Source of the DNA: Acetanaerobacterium elongatum
GTDB lineage: Bacteria; Bacillota; Clostridia; Oscillospirales; Ruminococcaceae
Direction: 5' to 3'
DNA: 64,000 bases
NCBI RefSeq assembly: GCF_900103835.1
Contig: NZ_FNID01000010.1
Span: 27,421 to 91,420 of the forward strand
Shown: positions 25,585-35,102 of the stretch, piece after piece
How positions within the stretch are numbered: position 1 is the first letter of the stretch
How the letters are laid out: every line of letters begins with the position of its first letter
Position numbers and translations under genes: made by a program
Notes under the pieces: generated by a model
The model's input: only the letters and a program-made list of their open reading frames with translations
Database searches by the model: none
What the model was told of the DNA's origin: nothing

Positions 25585-26088
25585 ATGGAGAAAAGCGGAT
25601 TTTTTAACTCATCGGATGGAGACAGAGTCTATGACGCGACGGATTTCGCGGCATATTTCGGAAACCTTGTGTCAAACGGTGTATTTTACGCATCTGCGAC
25701 GAACCTGCAGGCAACGCCTGGAAACGGGCTGGCGGTGAGCGTGGCGGAAGGTAGCGCTTGGATTAACGGATACCGGTATGAAAATACAGACGACCTAAAC
25801 CTGCCGCTCACCACGGCAAACGGAAGTAATCCCCGAATTGACCGAATTGTGGTTCGTTTAAGCCAGGTCAGCCGGAATATTCAGCTTGCCGTTGTCGATG
25901 GCACTCCCGCCGCGACGCCGTCAGCTCCGGCGCTGACAAGGACCAGCGACGTCTATGAGCTTGGCATCGCCGATGTGCTGATACCGGCCGCTGCAACATC
26001 AATAGCCACAAATAACATCACAGATACCCGGCTGAATACCAGCCTTTGCGGGCTGGTTAATTCTCTTGTGACGGCAGTCTATGAATGA
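25585..26088 (+). CDS. Baseplate / fibre attachment protein
   Basis: A 167-residue protein beginning with KSGFFNSSDGDRVYDATDFAAYFGNLVSNGVF, a start common to Clostridia phage structural proteins that hold receptor-binding proteins. The middle (GSAWINGYRYENTDDLNLPL, RIDRIVVRLS) and C-terminus (VLIPAAATSIATNNITDTR) support this family. It is followed by the large FnIII-like fibre. Confidence 0.8.
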   Translation: MEKSGFFNSSDGDRVYDATDFAAYFGNLVSNGVFYASATNLQATPGNGLAVSVAEGSAWINGYRYENTDDLNLPLTTANGSNPRIDRIVVRLSQVSRNIQLAVVDGTPAATPSAPALTRTSDVYELGIADVLIPAAATSIATNNITDTRLNTSLCGLVNSLVTAVYE

Positions 26089-26102
26089 GGAGGTGAACAA
26101 CG

Positions 26103-28457
26103 ATGGCGGATATTTACGGCGTAACGCTACAGGCAGGTTCAAGCCCAACCGTCTATTACACCATTACCTATTCCAAGAGCCGACCGAACAATAGCCAGAT
26201 GACCTATAACTTCACCATTTCCGCCGCGCTGGGTTCCTCTGGCTCCTACATCCACAGCGGCTACGCCCTGCTCTGTACCATGACTGTAAACGGCTCATCT
26301 GCACAAGTGCGCATCAAGGCGGCGGACGGCGACGACTGGGATGGAACCACACCGAGGCTTAGATATGTTTCGGTCACATGTGCTTCCACTACGGGAAACA
26401 CCGCACAGGGCGTGCGCTTTCAGGTGGTGTCGGACGGACGGCTTCCTCTATCCTCCGGCGTAATCGATAACTCAAGCTACACCGTGTTAAGTTCGGCTCT
26501 TCTGACCACGGCCTGCGGAGCACCGACCTCCTGCTCGGTCAGTCCGATACTTGCGGAAGGAACCGTGAGCCTTTCCTGGAGCGGAGCTTCCGGGGGCATA
26601 AACAACGCGATTTCCAGTTATGAAATCCAATACAGTGATTCCACTGACAATCTCACTTGGGGAGCCTGGACTGCACTGACAACGGTGACTACCACGGCTA
26701 CAAGCGGCAGTGTATCAGTTGATCCGCCTTCGACGCGCGGGAATTACCGCAGATTCCAGGTGCGAACGCGTGGTACGGCAGGAGCAAGTTATTACTCCGG
26801 CTGGAAAGTATCCACGAACTCCGTCCGCAGGAATACGGCACCGAGTCCAGCTGCATCAGTCGTTGCTTCTCCCGCAGCCTACAGTAATGAGACAATAACG
26901 CTGACTTGGAGCGGAGCCTCCGGCGGCACCAGTCCGGTTAAGGGCTACCAGATCGCCAGCCGAACATCATTGGACAACAGCTCCTGGAGCGCGTGGAATG
27001 TGTTGGCCATTCTGATACTTTCCGCCAGCGGTGGCAGCTACAACCCGGTTGTATCAAGCACACCGGGGACTTATACGCAGTTTGGTATCTGGACAATCGA
27101 CACCTTTGATGTCTATTCTGTAGAGAAAATCAGTAACAGCGTCTACTGCGACGTCACAGCTTGCGGAGCGCCGACCGTCTGCTCGGTAAGCGCGGCATTA
27201 GCTGAAGGAAATGTCACTCTCTCGTGGAGCGGCGCAACTAATGGCGCGGGCAACGCCATCACGTCCTATGAAATACAATACAGCGACTCTCCCGACAACA
27301 GCAGCTGGGGCGATTGGATGGCTCTGACCACGGTGAGCACCTCGGCGACAAATGGCAGCTTGAGTGTCGGCCCTCCCGCCATGCGCGGCAATTACCGCCG
27401 GTTTCGGATACGGACGCGAGGTGCCGCCGGTGAAAGTTTCTATTCCGACTGGACGGTGTCCAGCAATACTGTTCGCAGAAATACATTGCCAACTCCGCCG
27501 ACATCTTTTACCGCCGCACCCGCGATTTATGAAGGCGTTGTCGTAACACTTGCATGGAGTGGAGCAGCGCCCGGAACCAGCACCATCAAGCAGTACGTTA
27601 TCCAACGTTCAATCTCTACGGATGGAACGAACTGGTCGGCATACGAGGCTCTTACAATTGTTGTTTCAAGTTCCACCTCGGGAATGTATTCGGCGAACGC
27701 TTCCCAGATAGCCGGAACGTATACTCGTTACCGTATCAGTGTTACCGATACTTTAGACGCGGTTTCCGCTTATGTAATCAGCGGGACGGTAAAGAAAAAC
27801 AGTCCTCCGTCTGCTCCGGTAATCGTCTGCCCGCCGTCCGGCGGTTCCAGCTACAATACCACACCGCGTTTTATGATTACAACAGGCGTCGAACCGGACG
27901 GCCAGTCGCAGATTGTGGAAGTAAGAATCGATACAGGTGCTTGGATCAACAGTGTGGACAATCCCGAGCGGTTTTCCACGAGCGGATACCTTGGGAACGG
28001 CGTTAAAACAGTTTCTCAGGCGGAAACACTGGCAGCGGGAAGTCATTCCATTACCATCCGCTGCCTCGACAGCGATATCGAGTCGGCCAGTCCGGAGGTT
28101 GTCCGCACTTTTACAATACTGACGACGCCGTTCGAGACAATTACCGCGAACGAAACCCATGTGAAGGTGGCGCATATCCAGACACTCCGAACCGCTGTAA
28201 ACATGGTACGAAGCTATTATGGCCTGTCTCCTGCAACTTGGAGCGAGGAAATTGCAGTTGGAAAAACCACGGTCAAAAACTGGCCGTTCCACATCACGGA
28301 ACTTCGAAAAGCCATCGAGCCTGTCATTACGGCGGTCAACGGTTTCGATTCCTCATCGTCTTTTGATATCCCGCCCTTAACTTGGCTGTCCATCGGAGCA
28401 GGACGGCCCAAAGCGGATGTGATGCAGCAAATTCATAATTTAATTCTAACACTTTAA
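26103..28457 (+). CDS. Large fibronectin-III-like repeat fibre protein
   Basis: A 784-residue protein built of beta-sandwich repeats. A two-domain unit beginning CGAPTxCSV at 26514 is repeated at 27162, exactly 648 bases (216 codons) later; each unit holds LSWSGA, SYEIQYSDS-x-DN-x-WG and GNYRRFxxRTRG motifs. Further Ig/FnIII-like domains follow, and the C-terminal 110 residues have THVKVAHIQTLRTAVNMVRSYYG, a segment with the look of a small helical tail. It is most likely the receptor-binding or cell-surface adhesion fibre of phage A. Confidence 0.75.
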   Translation: MADIYGVTLQAGSSPTVYYTITYSKSRPNNSQMTYNFTISAALGSSGSYIHSGYALLCTMTVNGSSAQVRIKAADGDDWDGTTPRLRYVSVTCASTTGNTAQGVRFQVVSDGRLPLSSGVIDNSSYTVLSSALLTTACGAPTSCSVSPILAEGTVSLSWSGASGGINNAISSYEIQYSDSTDNLTWGAWTALTTVTTTATSGSVSVDPPSTRGNYRRFQVRTRGTAGASYYSGWKVSTNSVRRNTAPSPAASVVASPAAYSNETITLTWSGASGGTSPVKGYQIASRTSLDNSSWSAWNVLAILILSASGGSYNPVVSSTPGTYTQFGIWTIDTFDVYSVEKISNSVYCDVTACGAPTVCSVSAALAEGNVTLSWSGATNGAGNAITSYEIQYSDSPDNSSWGDWMALTTVSTSATNGSLSVGPPAMRGNYRRFRIRTRGAAGESFYSDWTVSSNTVRRNTLPTPPTSFTAAPAIYEGVVVTLAWSGAAPGTSTIKQYVIQRSISTDGTNWSAYEALTIVVSSSTSGMYSANASQIAGTYTRYRISVTDTLDAVSAYVISGTVKKNSPPSAPVIVCPPSGGSSYNTTPRFMITTGVEPDGQSQIVEVRIDTGAWINSVDNPERFSTSGYLGNGVKTVSQAETLAAGSHSITIRCLDSDIESASPEVVRTFTILTTPFETITANETHVKVAHIQTLRTAVNMVRSYYGLSPATWSEEIAVGKTTVKNWPFHITELRKAIEPVITAVNGFDSSSSFDIPPLTWLSIGAGRPKADVMQQIHNLILTL

Positions 28458-28530
28458 CACAGTGTGGATGATGCGCCTTTGCGGTTGTGGGGCGCATTTT
28501 TCATATGCAAAACTAAAAGGAGGACTCCCA

Positions 28531-28959
28531 ATGAAAGAAGTATGGAACTGGATTCAAATATTGGTGGCAGCGGCCGGAGGCTTCTTCGGCTGGTTTTTCG
28601 GCGGCTTTGACGGCTTTTTGTATGCGCTGCTTGTGTTCGTAGTTGTAGACTACATCACCGGTGTCATGTGCGCCATAGCAGATAAAAAGCTATCCAGCGA
28701 GGTCGGCTTCAAGGGCATATGCAAGAAGGTACTGATTTTTGTAATGGTGGGCGTCGCGCACATTATGGACATCTATCTCATCGGCAACGGCGAGGTACTC
28801 CGTACCGCCGTCATCTTTTTCTACTGCTCCAACGAGGGTGTGTCCATGCTGGAAAATGCGGCTCACCTGGGGCTGCCCATTCCCGAAAAGCTCAAAGCGG
28901 CTCTGGAGCAGCTTCACGGGCGGAGCGACGATTCGTCAAGGCCGGGTGACGGAGCATGA
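28531..28959 (+). CDS. Phage holin (phage_holin_4 type)
   Basis: A 142-residue membrane protein of the toxin-secretion/phage-lysis holin family. Hydrophobic segments are seen at residues about 5-45 (LVAAAGGFFGWFFGG; LYALLVFVVVDYITGVMCAIA) and about 65-105 (KVLIFVMVGVAHIMDIYLIG; LRTAVIFFYCSNEG). The DYITGVMCAI motif is diagnostic. It makes holes for the amidase encoded at 30368. AAAAGGAGG lies before the ATG at 28531. Overlaps the next gene by four bases (ATGA). Confidence 0.92.
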   Translation: MKEVWNWIQILVAAAGGFFGWFFGGFDGFLYALLVFVVVDYITGVMCAIADKKLSSEVGFKGICKKVLIFVMVGVAHIMDIYLIGNGEVLRTAVIFFYCSNEGVSMLENAAHLGLPIPEKLKAALEQLHGRSDDSSRPGDGA

Positions 28960-30344
28960 TTGATTTAACAAAAGCCGCGACAGTATTCATCGGTCGACAG
29001 GGCGAAAACCATTTTCGCAATCTGGAGTTTGATGTCTCCAGCCTGCTTGGTGACGAATATCCCGGTGAGACGTTGACCGCCATTTACAAACGGCCGGACG
29101 GCGTCGCTTATCCCGTAGTCACAAGCTATGCGGACGGCGTGCTGACCTGGTCGCCTAGTTCGACGGAAACTGAAATTGTCGGCGTGGGACAACTGGAAAT
29201 CAGAGTTACCCAAGAGGACGTTGTCGGGAAAAGCGTGCGGGTACTCACCATCGTGGAGGAGGCTCTTGCGGACGGGATAGCCGAACCGCCGGAGCCGCCC
29301 GCACAGGAATGGCTGAATCAGGTGCTGACAGCTCTCGCCGCAATTGATGTGAATGACACCTACGCGCTGCTCAATCTTACGTACAACCTATTAAATGATA
29401 ACTATACTTTGCTCGGTACCACACATGACCAGATGGAAAGCATGCGTGATACGCTGTATACCCGCACCGGGATTATTCTCAATCATCTGCATCCGGTGGA
29501 GACTGCCTCGGCACCGGACATGGCAAGCCGCAGAGCATCCATTACCTTTACCGGAATCTCGGCGGGCAGCAATATGGTGATGGACAGCGTGACCTATTTG
29601 TTTGTTGCGGCACTGGGAAGTCCGGTGGCAAATACCGTGCAGGTACTGATTCAGAGCAATCTCAGCGACACTGTCAAAAAGATTGCCGAAGCCATACGGG
29701 GCGTTCAGGATGCGGAAAACATCGCATATGGCAGCGGAACCAATCCGCACCCCACCTGTACGGGGTACTGGACAAAGCAGAGGTTTTCCATTGGGGACAT
29801 TTCCGTTGCTCCCGGAGAAAGCCTGTTCCTGCTGGAAAAAGCAGAGGACGTCAATACCGCCCTGACGCTGACCTCCACCGCCGCATCAACCATCAACGCA
29901 TTCATTCGGATGCCGCACCTGCGGTATGTTTTGTCGGGCAATGTCCTCGGCTCGGGCGGCACCAACAGCGTAAGAGGGCCTTTGCATACCATTCTGCCCA
30001 TCGGCAGCATTGTAATCGGCGGTCAGGACGACCCTCTTATCCCGGTACCTTACGACTGCCACCTGGTCACCATTTGCCGCCAATCGGACACCACCGAAAA
30101 GGAGCTGGACTTCTATATCTCAAACAACGAGCAGACCTTTACCCGAATTTCGAGAAGTACGCCACTCGGTGCGGATAGCTCCACAGAGGCCCAGCACGCT
30201 CAGATCGCTATGCGGCAAAGCAGAGTGCCTGCCGGCTACGGGCTATACGCTCGCATTGGGAGCAACGGCACATCGGCGACCGCTTACTGTGATCTGAAGT
30301 TTACCTACCATCTGTACCCGGCCGCTCTTGCGGCTTACATTTAA
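28956..30344 (+). CDS. Baseplate upper (BppU)-like structural protein
   Basis: A 462-residue protein placed between holin and amidase. The first 110 residues (DLTKAATVFIGRQGENHFRNLEFDVS, then YKRPDGVAYPV and GVGQLEIRVTQ) have the BppU N-terminal pattern that docks on baseplates. The next segment contains a helical NDTYALLNLTYNLLNDNYTLL and a beta-rich C-terminus. It is probably a second tail-tip protein; its location inside the lysis block is somewhat unusual. Confidence 0.65.
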   Translation: MIDLTKAATVFIGRQGENHFRNLEFDVSSLLGDEYPGETLTAIYKRPDGVAYPVVTSYADGVLTWSPSSTETEIVGVGQLEIRVTQEDVVGKSVRVLTIVEEALADGIAEPPEPPAQEWLNQVLTALAAIDVNDTYALLNLTYNLLNDNYTLLGTTHDQMESMRDTLYTRTGIILNHLHPVETASAPDMASRRASITFTGISAGSNMVMDSVTYLFVAALGSPVANTVQVLIQSNLSDTVKKIAEAIRGVQDAENIAYGSGTNPHPTCTGYWTKQRFSIGDISVAPGESLFLLEKAEDVNTALTLTSTAASTINAFIRMPHLRYVLSGNVLGSGGTNSVRGPLHTILPIGSIVIGGQDDPLIPVPYDCHLVTICRQSDTTEKELDFYISNNEQTFTRISRSTPLGADSSTEAQHAQIAMRQSRVPAGYGLYARIGSNGTSATAYCDLKFTYHLYPAALAAYI

Positions 30345-30367
30345 ATTAAACTGCGAGGTGCTTTTTT

Positions 30368-31084
30368 ATGAATCTGCATAAACTCATTCTGACGAACAAT
30401 GCCTGCTACAAGGCGGGCCGCACCATTACGCCGAAGGGCATCATGGTGCATTCCACCGGGGCGAACAATCCCAACCTCAAACGTTACATCGGCCCAGATG
30501 ACGGACTGCTCGGGAAAAATCAATACGGTAACCACTGGAACCAGACTACGCCGGACGGCCGTCAGGTCTGCGTCCACGGTTTTATCGGTAAGCTGGCTGA
30601 CGGCTCCATCGCAACGTACCAAACCTTACCGTGGAATATGCGCGGTTGGCACTGCGGTAGCGGTGCAAAAGGCTCCGGTAACGATACACATATCGGATTC
30701 GAAATCTGCGAGGACGGTCTGACCGATGCCTCGTATTTTTCTGCCCTCTACAAGGAAGCGGTGGAGCTTTGCGTCTATCTCTGCAAGCAGTTTAACCTCA
30801 CCGAAAAGGATATCATCTGCCACTGTGAGGGTTACAAATTGGGCATCGCCAGCAATCACGGCGACGTCATGCACTGGTTTCCAAAGCACGGCAAGAGCAT
30901 GGATAGCTTCCGCGCTGAGGTAAAAGCGGGGCTTGCCTCTTCTGCTCCCGCCGAGCCGACCACGCCGAAGAAATACTACCGTGTGCAGGTCGGCGCGTAT
31001 TCCGTCAAGGCAAACGCCGATGCTATGCTCAGCAAGGTCAAGGCAGCTGGTTTCACTGACGCTTTTGTCAAGTATAGCGAGTAA
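30368..31084 (+). CDS. N-acetylmuramoyl-L-alanine amidase with SPOR domain (endolysin)
   Basis: A 238-residue endolysin. Residues 1-180 are an Amidase_2 zinc domain: IMVHSTGANNP supplies one histidine, WHCGSGAKGSGNDTHIGFEICED the central segment, and ICHCEGYKLGIASNHGDVMHWF the other metal and catalytic positions. After a Pro/Ala linker, the C-terminal 38 residues (KYYRVQVGAYSVKANADAML) are a SPOR repeat that binds denuded glycan strands. It cuts the amide between muramic acid and the peptide stem to release phage progeny. Confidence 0.94.
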   Translation: MNLHKLILTNNACYKAGRTITPKGIMVHSTGANNPNLKRYIGPDDGLLGKNQYGNHWNQTTPDGRQVCVHGFIGKLADGSIATYQTLPWNMRGWHCGSGAKGSGNDTHIGFEICEDGLTDASYFSALYKEAVELCVYLCKQFNLTEKDIICHCEGYKLGIASNHGDVMHWFPKHGKSMDSFRAEVKAGLASSAPAEPTTPKKYYRVQVGAYSVKANADAMLSKVKAAGFTDAFVKYSE

Positions 31085-31101
31085 CCATATACACATCGCA
31101 G

Positions 31102-31146
31102 TAATGCCTATTGGAGATTTTCTCTCTGGTAGGCATTATTTTTTTG
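31102..31146 (+). terminator. Rho-independent terminator after endolysin
   Basis: TAATGCCTA (31102-31110) pairs perfectly with TAGGCATTA (31130-31138) around a 19-base loop, followed by eight T residues. It closes the late operon. Confidence 0.9.
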
Positions 31147-31223
31147 CTCTTTTTTCGTCCAAACAGCCTGAAATCTTCCAGTGAGTTGTGAGGACAGAGG
31201 TTCTTAGACTGGAGGAAAAACAC

Positions 31224-31445
31224 ATGGCCAATATTACTGGCACAATACCGGAAATCAATTATGAAAAGAAACCTGTTCCGCAGGAACAATTGCAGCGCGA
31301 AGTAGATTATGTAAGAGCACAGCGGATACTCTCTTTCATGCTTCAAAACGGACTTATTTCCTTGTCGGAATTCAACAAGATAACCTCATTAAACCGCAAA
31401 TCTTTCTCACCGGCTCTGGCACAGATTATGCCCGAAATCCGTTGA
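31224..31445 (+). CDS. SHOCT-like small protein
   Basis: A 73-residue protein. The C-terminal half (REVDYVRAQRILSFMLQNGLISLSEFNKITSLNRKSF) matches the SHOCT short C-terminal domain that often precedes serine recombinase genes in Clostridia mobile elements. GGAGG lies 8 bases before the ATG at 31224. It may be an accessory factor for the recombinases, such as a directionality protein, but this is inferred from context only. Confidence 0.75.
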   Translation: MANITGTIPEINYEKKPVPQEQLQREVDYVRAQRILSFMLQNGLISLSEFNKITSLNRKSFSPALAQIMPEIR

Positions 31446-31495
31446 TATTACTGAACTTCAGAGGTAATATGTCACACTGACAAGGAGGTGACAAA

Positions 31496-33058
31496 TTGAA
31501 AAAGGTAACTAAAATCACTGAAAATACGTCTAATTTTACAGAGCGTCCCAAACTGCGTGTTGCGGCTTATTGCCGTGTGTCCACCGATAGTGACGATCAG
31601 CTGGTCAGTCTCGACACACAGATAAAGCATTATGAATCTTACATCAAATCAAATCCTGACTGGGATTTTGCCGGGCTTTATTATGACGAGGGCATCACCG
31701 GTACAAAAAAGGAAAAGCGGCCGGAGCTGCTTCGCATGATTGCCGACTGTGAGAACAAGAAAATTGACTTCATTGTAACAAAGTCCATTAGCCGATTTGC
31801 AAGGAATACAACGGACTGTCTTGAACTGGTTAGAAAGCTGCTTGACCTCGGCATTTTCATTTACTTCGAGAAAGAGAATATCAACACCGGGTCAATGGAA
31901 AGTGAACTCATGCTGTCAATCCTGAGTGGACTGGCCGAAAGTGAGTCGGTCTCTATTGCGGAAAACAGCAAATGGTCGGTAAAGCGTAGGTTTCAAAACG
32001 GGACCTTTAAGATTTCCTATCCGCCCTACGGCTACGATACTGCTGATGGAAAGCTGGTCGTGAATGAAACACAGGCAGCTGTCGTCCGTTTTATCTTTTC
32101 GGAAATTCTTTCCGGCAAGGGTACCGGCAATATTGCGAATGAGCTGAACCGCCGCGATGTGCCATCAAAAAAAGGCGGCCACTGGACGGCGACAACCATT
32201 CGCGGGATGATCGGTAATGAAAAATACACCGGCGATGCCGTTTTTCAAAAGACCTATACCGATACACACTTCAACCGCCATTACAATTACGGCGAAAAAG
32301 ACCAGTTTCTGATTAAAAACCATCATGATGCAATTATCAGCCATGAGGATTTTGATGCCGCGCAGGCTATCATCGAACAGCACGGCAAAGAAAAAGGCGT
32401 AGAAAAATATCAGGATAAGTACCAAAACCGATATCCGTTTTCAGGCAAAATCATCTGCAGTCAGTGCGGCGCCAAATTCAAGCGCCGCATCCACTCCACC
32501 GGCAGGCATAATATCGCATGGTGCTGTACCAATCATATAGCGGACGCCAAGAAATGTTCCATGAAATACATCCCGGAGTCTCATTTTGAATATGCGTTTG
32601 TTACTATGATGAACAAGCTCATATTCGGTCATCAAACCGTTTTGAGGCCCTTGTTAATGGGCCTTCGCGGTATCAACTCCGAAGATAGTGTGGCAAAGCT
32701 GCACGCCCTCGATAAAAAGCTCGAAGAAAACGCGGAACAGCGAAAGGTGCTGGTTACTCTACAGACTCGTGGCTACCTTGAGCCTGCCGTTTACAATAAG
32801 GGAAATAATGAACTTCTTCAAGAAGCCGAGCGCATACAGCGCCAGAAGGAATCTATAGCCCGCTTCATAAACAGCGACAATATAAACCTCCATGAGGTCA
32901 GTGAACTATTGCAATACGCCACAAAGGCGACGATGCTGAAGGGCTTTGACGGCGAACTGTTTACCCGCTTTGTGGAGCGAATTCTTGTGTATTCCCGAAC
33001 AGAAATCGGGTTTGAATTAAAATGCGGCATTACGCTGAAAGAAAGGCTGGTGAGATAA
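31496..33058 (+). CDS. Large serine recombinase 1
   Basis: A 520-residue site-specific recombinase. The resolvase domain has [15 protein letters not shown] with the nucleophilic serine (about residue 30), then [18 protein letters not shown]. The recombinase domain contains YPPYGYDTADGKLVVNETQAAVVRFIF, followed by a zinc ribbon (CSQCGAKF, later CC and C residues near 325-360) and a coiled coil. The start codon is TTG at 31496, shown by a strong AAGGAGGTG 6 bases upstream. First of three recombinase genes that end prophage A. Confidence 0.93.
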   Translation: MKKVTKITENTSNFTERPKLRVAAYCRVSTDSDDQLVSLDTQIKHYESYIKSNPDWDFAGLYYDEGITGTKKEKRPELLRMIADCENKKIDFIVTKSISRFARNTTDCLELVRKLLDLGIFIYFEKENINTGSMESELMLSILSGLAESESVSIAENSKWSVKRRFQNGTFKISYPPYGYDTADGKLVVNETQAAVVRFIFSEILSGKGTGNIANELNRRDVPSKKGGHWTATTIRGMIGNEKYTGDAVFQKTYTDTHFNRHYNYGEKDQFLIKNHHDAIISHEDFDAAQAIIEQHGKEKGVEKYQDKYQNRYPFSGKIICSQCGAKFKRRIHSTGRHNIAWCCTNHIADAKKCSMKYIPESHFEYAFVTMMNKLIFGHQTVLRPLLMGLRGINSEDSVAKLHALDKKLEENAEQRKVLVTLQTRGYLEPAVYNKGNNELLQEAERIQRQKESIARFINSDNINLHEVSELLQYATKATMLKGFDGELFTRFVERILVYSRTEIGFELKCGITLKERLVR

Positions 33059-33490
33059 ATGAGCCACACACCCTATGGCTACCGGATTATAAACGGAAAA
33101 GCCGTGATTGATGAACAAGCCGCCGAGCAGGTAAAAAACCTGTTTCAGTCCTATCTGACCGGCGATTCATTGGCAACAGCAGCAAAGAAAGCTGATATTA
33201 ATGCCTTTCATGCAGGCATCAGCAGGATGCTCCAGAATAAGCGCTATCTTGGTGACGAATATTATCCGGCGCTTATCGACTCGGACACATTTGCGGCTGC
33301 TGAATCAGAACGTATCAGACGGGCAGAAAAACTAGGCCGAGTCCGAGAACCAAAAGTAAAAAAAGAGGTCGTCTATCCCACCTCCTTTCGCATCAGCGAA
33401 GGCACAGAACAGTTTGACGACCCATTCCAGCAGGCGGAATACGCCTACAGTCTGATAGAAACGGAGGTGAATGTAGATGGAGGTCAGTAA
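33059..33490 (+). CDS. Short recombinase-domain protein without catalytic domain
   Basis: A 143-residue protein that begins directly with a Recombinase-type domain ([26 protein letters not shown]; later [19 protein letters not shown]). The resolvase catalytic domain is absent, as is the zinc ribbon. This stand-alone partner is regularly encoded between two full serine recombinases in Clostridia elements, so it is probably a real DNA-binding subunit rather than a fragment. It starts with no gap after recombinase 1 and overlaps recombinase 3 by 14 bases. Confidence 0.85.
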   Translation: MSHTPYGYRIINGKAVIDEQAAEQVKNLFQSYLTGDSLATAAKKADINAFHAGISRMLQNKRYLGDEYYPALIDSDTFAAAESERIRRAEKLGRVREPKVKKEVVYPTSFRISEGTEQFDDPFQQAEYAYSLIETEVNVDGGQ

Positions 33491-35045
33491 GAACGTAACC
33501 GTGATTCCGGCAAGAAAGCATACCCGAAAGAGCAAGAACGAAGAAAAGCCTAAGCTCCGAGTGGCGGCCTACTGCCGTGTTTCCACCGATAGCGACGAGC
33601 AGGCGACCAGTTATGACGCGCAGATTGAACACTACACCGCTTATATTAACGGCCACCCGGACTGGGAATTGGCTGGCATCTATGCGGACGATGGTATTTC
33701 CGGCACCAATACAAAAAAGCGTGAGGAATTCAACCGCATGATTGACGAGTGCATGGCCGGCAATATCGACATGGTCATCACGAAGTCCATCAGCCGGTTT
33801 GCCCGAAATACGCTGGACTGCTTGAAATACATCCGTCAGCTCAAGGACAAGAACATTCCTGTTTTCTTTGAAAAAGAAAATATCAACTCTATGGATTCCA
33901 AGGGCGAGGTCATGCTTACCATCATGGCGTCGCTTGCCCAGCAGGAAAGCCAATCCTTAAGTCAGAACGTTAAGCTGGGCCTGCAATACCGATACCAGCA
34001 GGGCGAAATCCAGATAAATTGTGCTCGGTTCCTCGGTTATACAAAGGATGAGAATAAGCATCTTGTAATAGTGCCGGAAGAAGCTGAAATTGTGAAACGC
34101 ATTTACCGGGAATACCTTGAAGGTGCCAGTATGCTTAAAATCGCTCGCGGTCTGGAAGCGGACGGTATTCTGAACGGAGCCGGTAAGGAAAAATGGCATA
34201 CCAGCAACGTGAACCAGATTTTGCGCAATGAAAAATACATCGGTGATGCTCTACTGCAGAAAACCTATACCGTTGACTTCCTTACGAAAAAGCGGGTTAA
34301 AAATAACGGCCTTGTTCCACAATACTATGTTGAAAACAGCCATGAAGCCATCATCCCGCGTGAAATTTTCATGCAGGTGCAGGAGGAGCTTATCCGCCGC
34401 CGAATCGTCCACACCAGCCCGAATGGAAAAAACAGAACCTTCAGCAGCAATCACTGCTTCGCTCAGATGATTATCTGCGGTAACTGCGGTGAGGTGTTCA
34501 GACGGGTTCACTGGAACAACCGTGGCAAGAAGTCCGTCGTCTGGCGGTGCGTCAGCCGCTTGGAAAACACCGGTCTGTTCTGCGATGCTCGAACGGTGCC
34601 GGAAAGCCAGATTGAGCAAGTGCTGGTTACCGCTATCAACCAAACTTTGTGCGACAAGGACAACTTCCTCGTCACCCTTCAGAACAATATCGAGACGGTC
34701 ATAATCCATGAAAACGACCAGACGCTGGACGCTATTGACAAGCGGCTTGAAGAACTTCAAACCGAGCTTTTGAAGCTGGCCAGTTCCAAGGCAGATTACG
34801 AAGATGTCGCTGACGAGATTTACCGCCTGCGCGAGGAAAAGCAGAAAGTGCAGCTCGATAACGTCGGCCGGGATGAACTGAAAAAACGCATCACCGATAT
34901 GGGCGACTTCCTGCGAAAACAGCCCACCGCCATTACGGAATACGACGAGCCGCTTGTCCGGCGACTGATTGAAAAAGTCACCGTCTACGAGGATAAATTC
35001 ACTGTGGAATTTAAGTCGGGTGTTACGGTGGATGTGGATGAATAA
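33477..35045 (+). CDS. Large serine recombinase 2 (third recombinase gene)
   Basis: A 522-residue recombinase. [15 protein letters not shown] carries the catalytic serine (about residue 37), [18 protein letters not shown] the arginine-rich active-site helix, [26 protein letters not shown] starts the recombinase domain, and [10 protein letters not shown] plus later cysteines form the zinc ribbon. The C-terminal 150 residues are coiled coil. It is 60-70% like-for-like in pattern with recombinase 1 at the catalytic domain but different after. Last gene of prophage A; its 3' end faces the host genes. Confidence 0.93.
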   Translation: MEVSKNVTVIPARKHTRKSKNEEKPKLRVAAYCRVSTDSDEQATSYDAQIEHYTAYINGHPDWELAGIYADDGISGTNTKKREEFNRMIDECMAGNIDMVITKSISRFARNTLDCLKYIRQLKDKNIPVFFEKENINSMDSKGEVMLTIMASLAQQESQSLSQNVKLGLQYRYQQGEIQINCARFLGYTKDENKHLVIVPEEAEIVKRIYREYLEGASMLKIARGLEADGILNGAGKEKWHTSNVNQILRNEKYIGDALLQKTYTVDFLTKKRVKNNGLVPQYYVENSHEAIIPREIFMQVQEELIRRRIVHTSPNGKNRTFSSNHCFAQMIICGNCGEVFRRVHWNNRGKKSVVWRCVSRLENTGLFCDARTVPESQIEQVLVTAINQTLCDKDNFLVTLQNNIETVIIHENDQTLDAIDKRLEELQTELLKLASSKADYEDVADEIYRLREEKQKVQLDNVGRDELKKRITDMGDFLRKQPTAITEYDEPLVRRLIEKVTVYEDKFTVEFKSGVTVDVDE

Positions 35046-35054
35046 ACTAAAAAC

Positions 35055-35098
35055 GAACGAAGCACTCTACGGAATTATAACGTAGGGTGCCTCGCTTT
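35055..35098. terminator. Bidirectional terminator at the prophage A right end
   Basis: CGAAGCACTCTACG (35058-35071) pairs with CGTAGGGTGCCTCG (35081-35094), with one G-U pair and one bulged base, and a GAATTATAA loop. T-rich sequence lies on both sides (TTTATTATTATC to the right, AAAAACG to the left). It separates the convergent recombinase and minus-strand genes. Confidence 0.85.
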
Positions 35099-35102
35099 AT
35101 TA

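Larger units (their letters stand above)
1..35094 (+). mobile_element. Prophage A, siphophage type, early to integration modules
   Basis: A continuous same-strand run of phage genes: replication, cos-type packaging, head, connector, tail, lysis and recombinases, in the usual order of Clostridia siphoviruses. The left end lies outside the window, so the repressor region of this prophage is not seen. The right end is set at the bidirectional terminator after the last serine recombinase, because the next genes are on the opposite strand and are not phage-like. The att core was not identified. At least one gene (a cytosine methyltransferase near 10324) is decayed. The packaging, head, tail and lysis genes all look intact. 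Confidence 0.9.
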
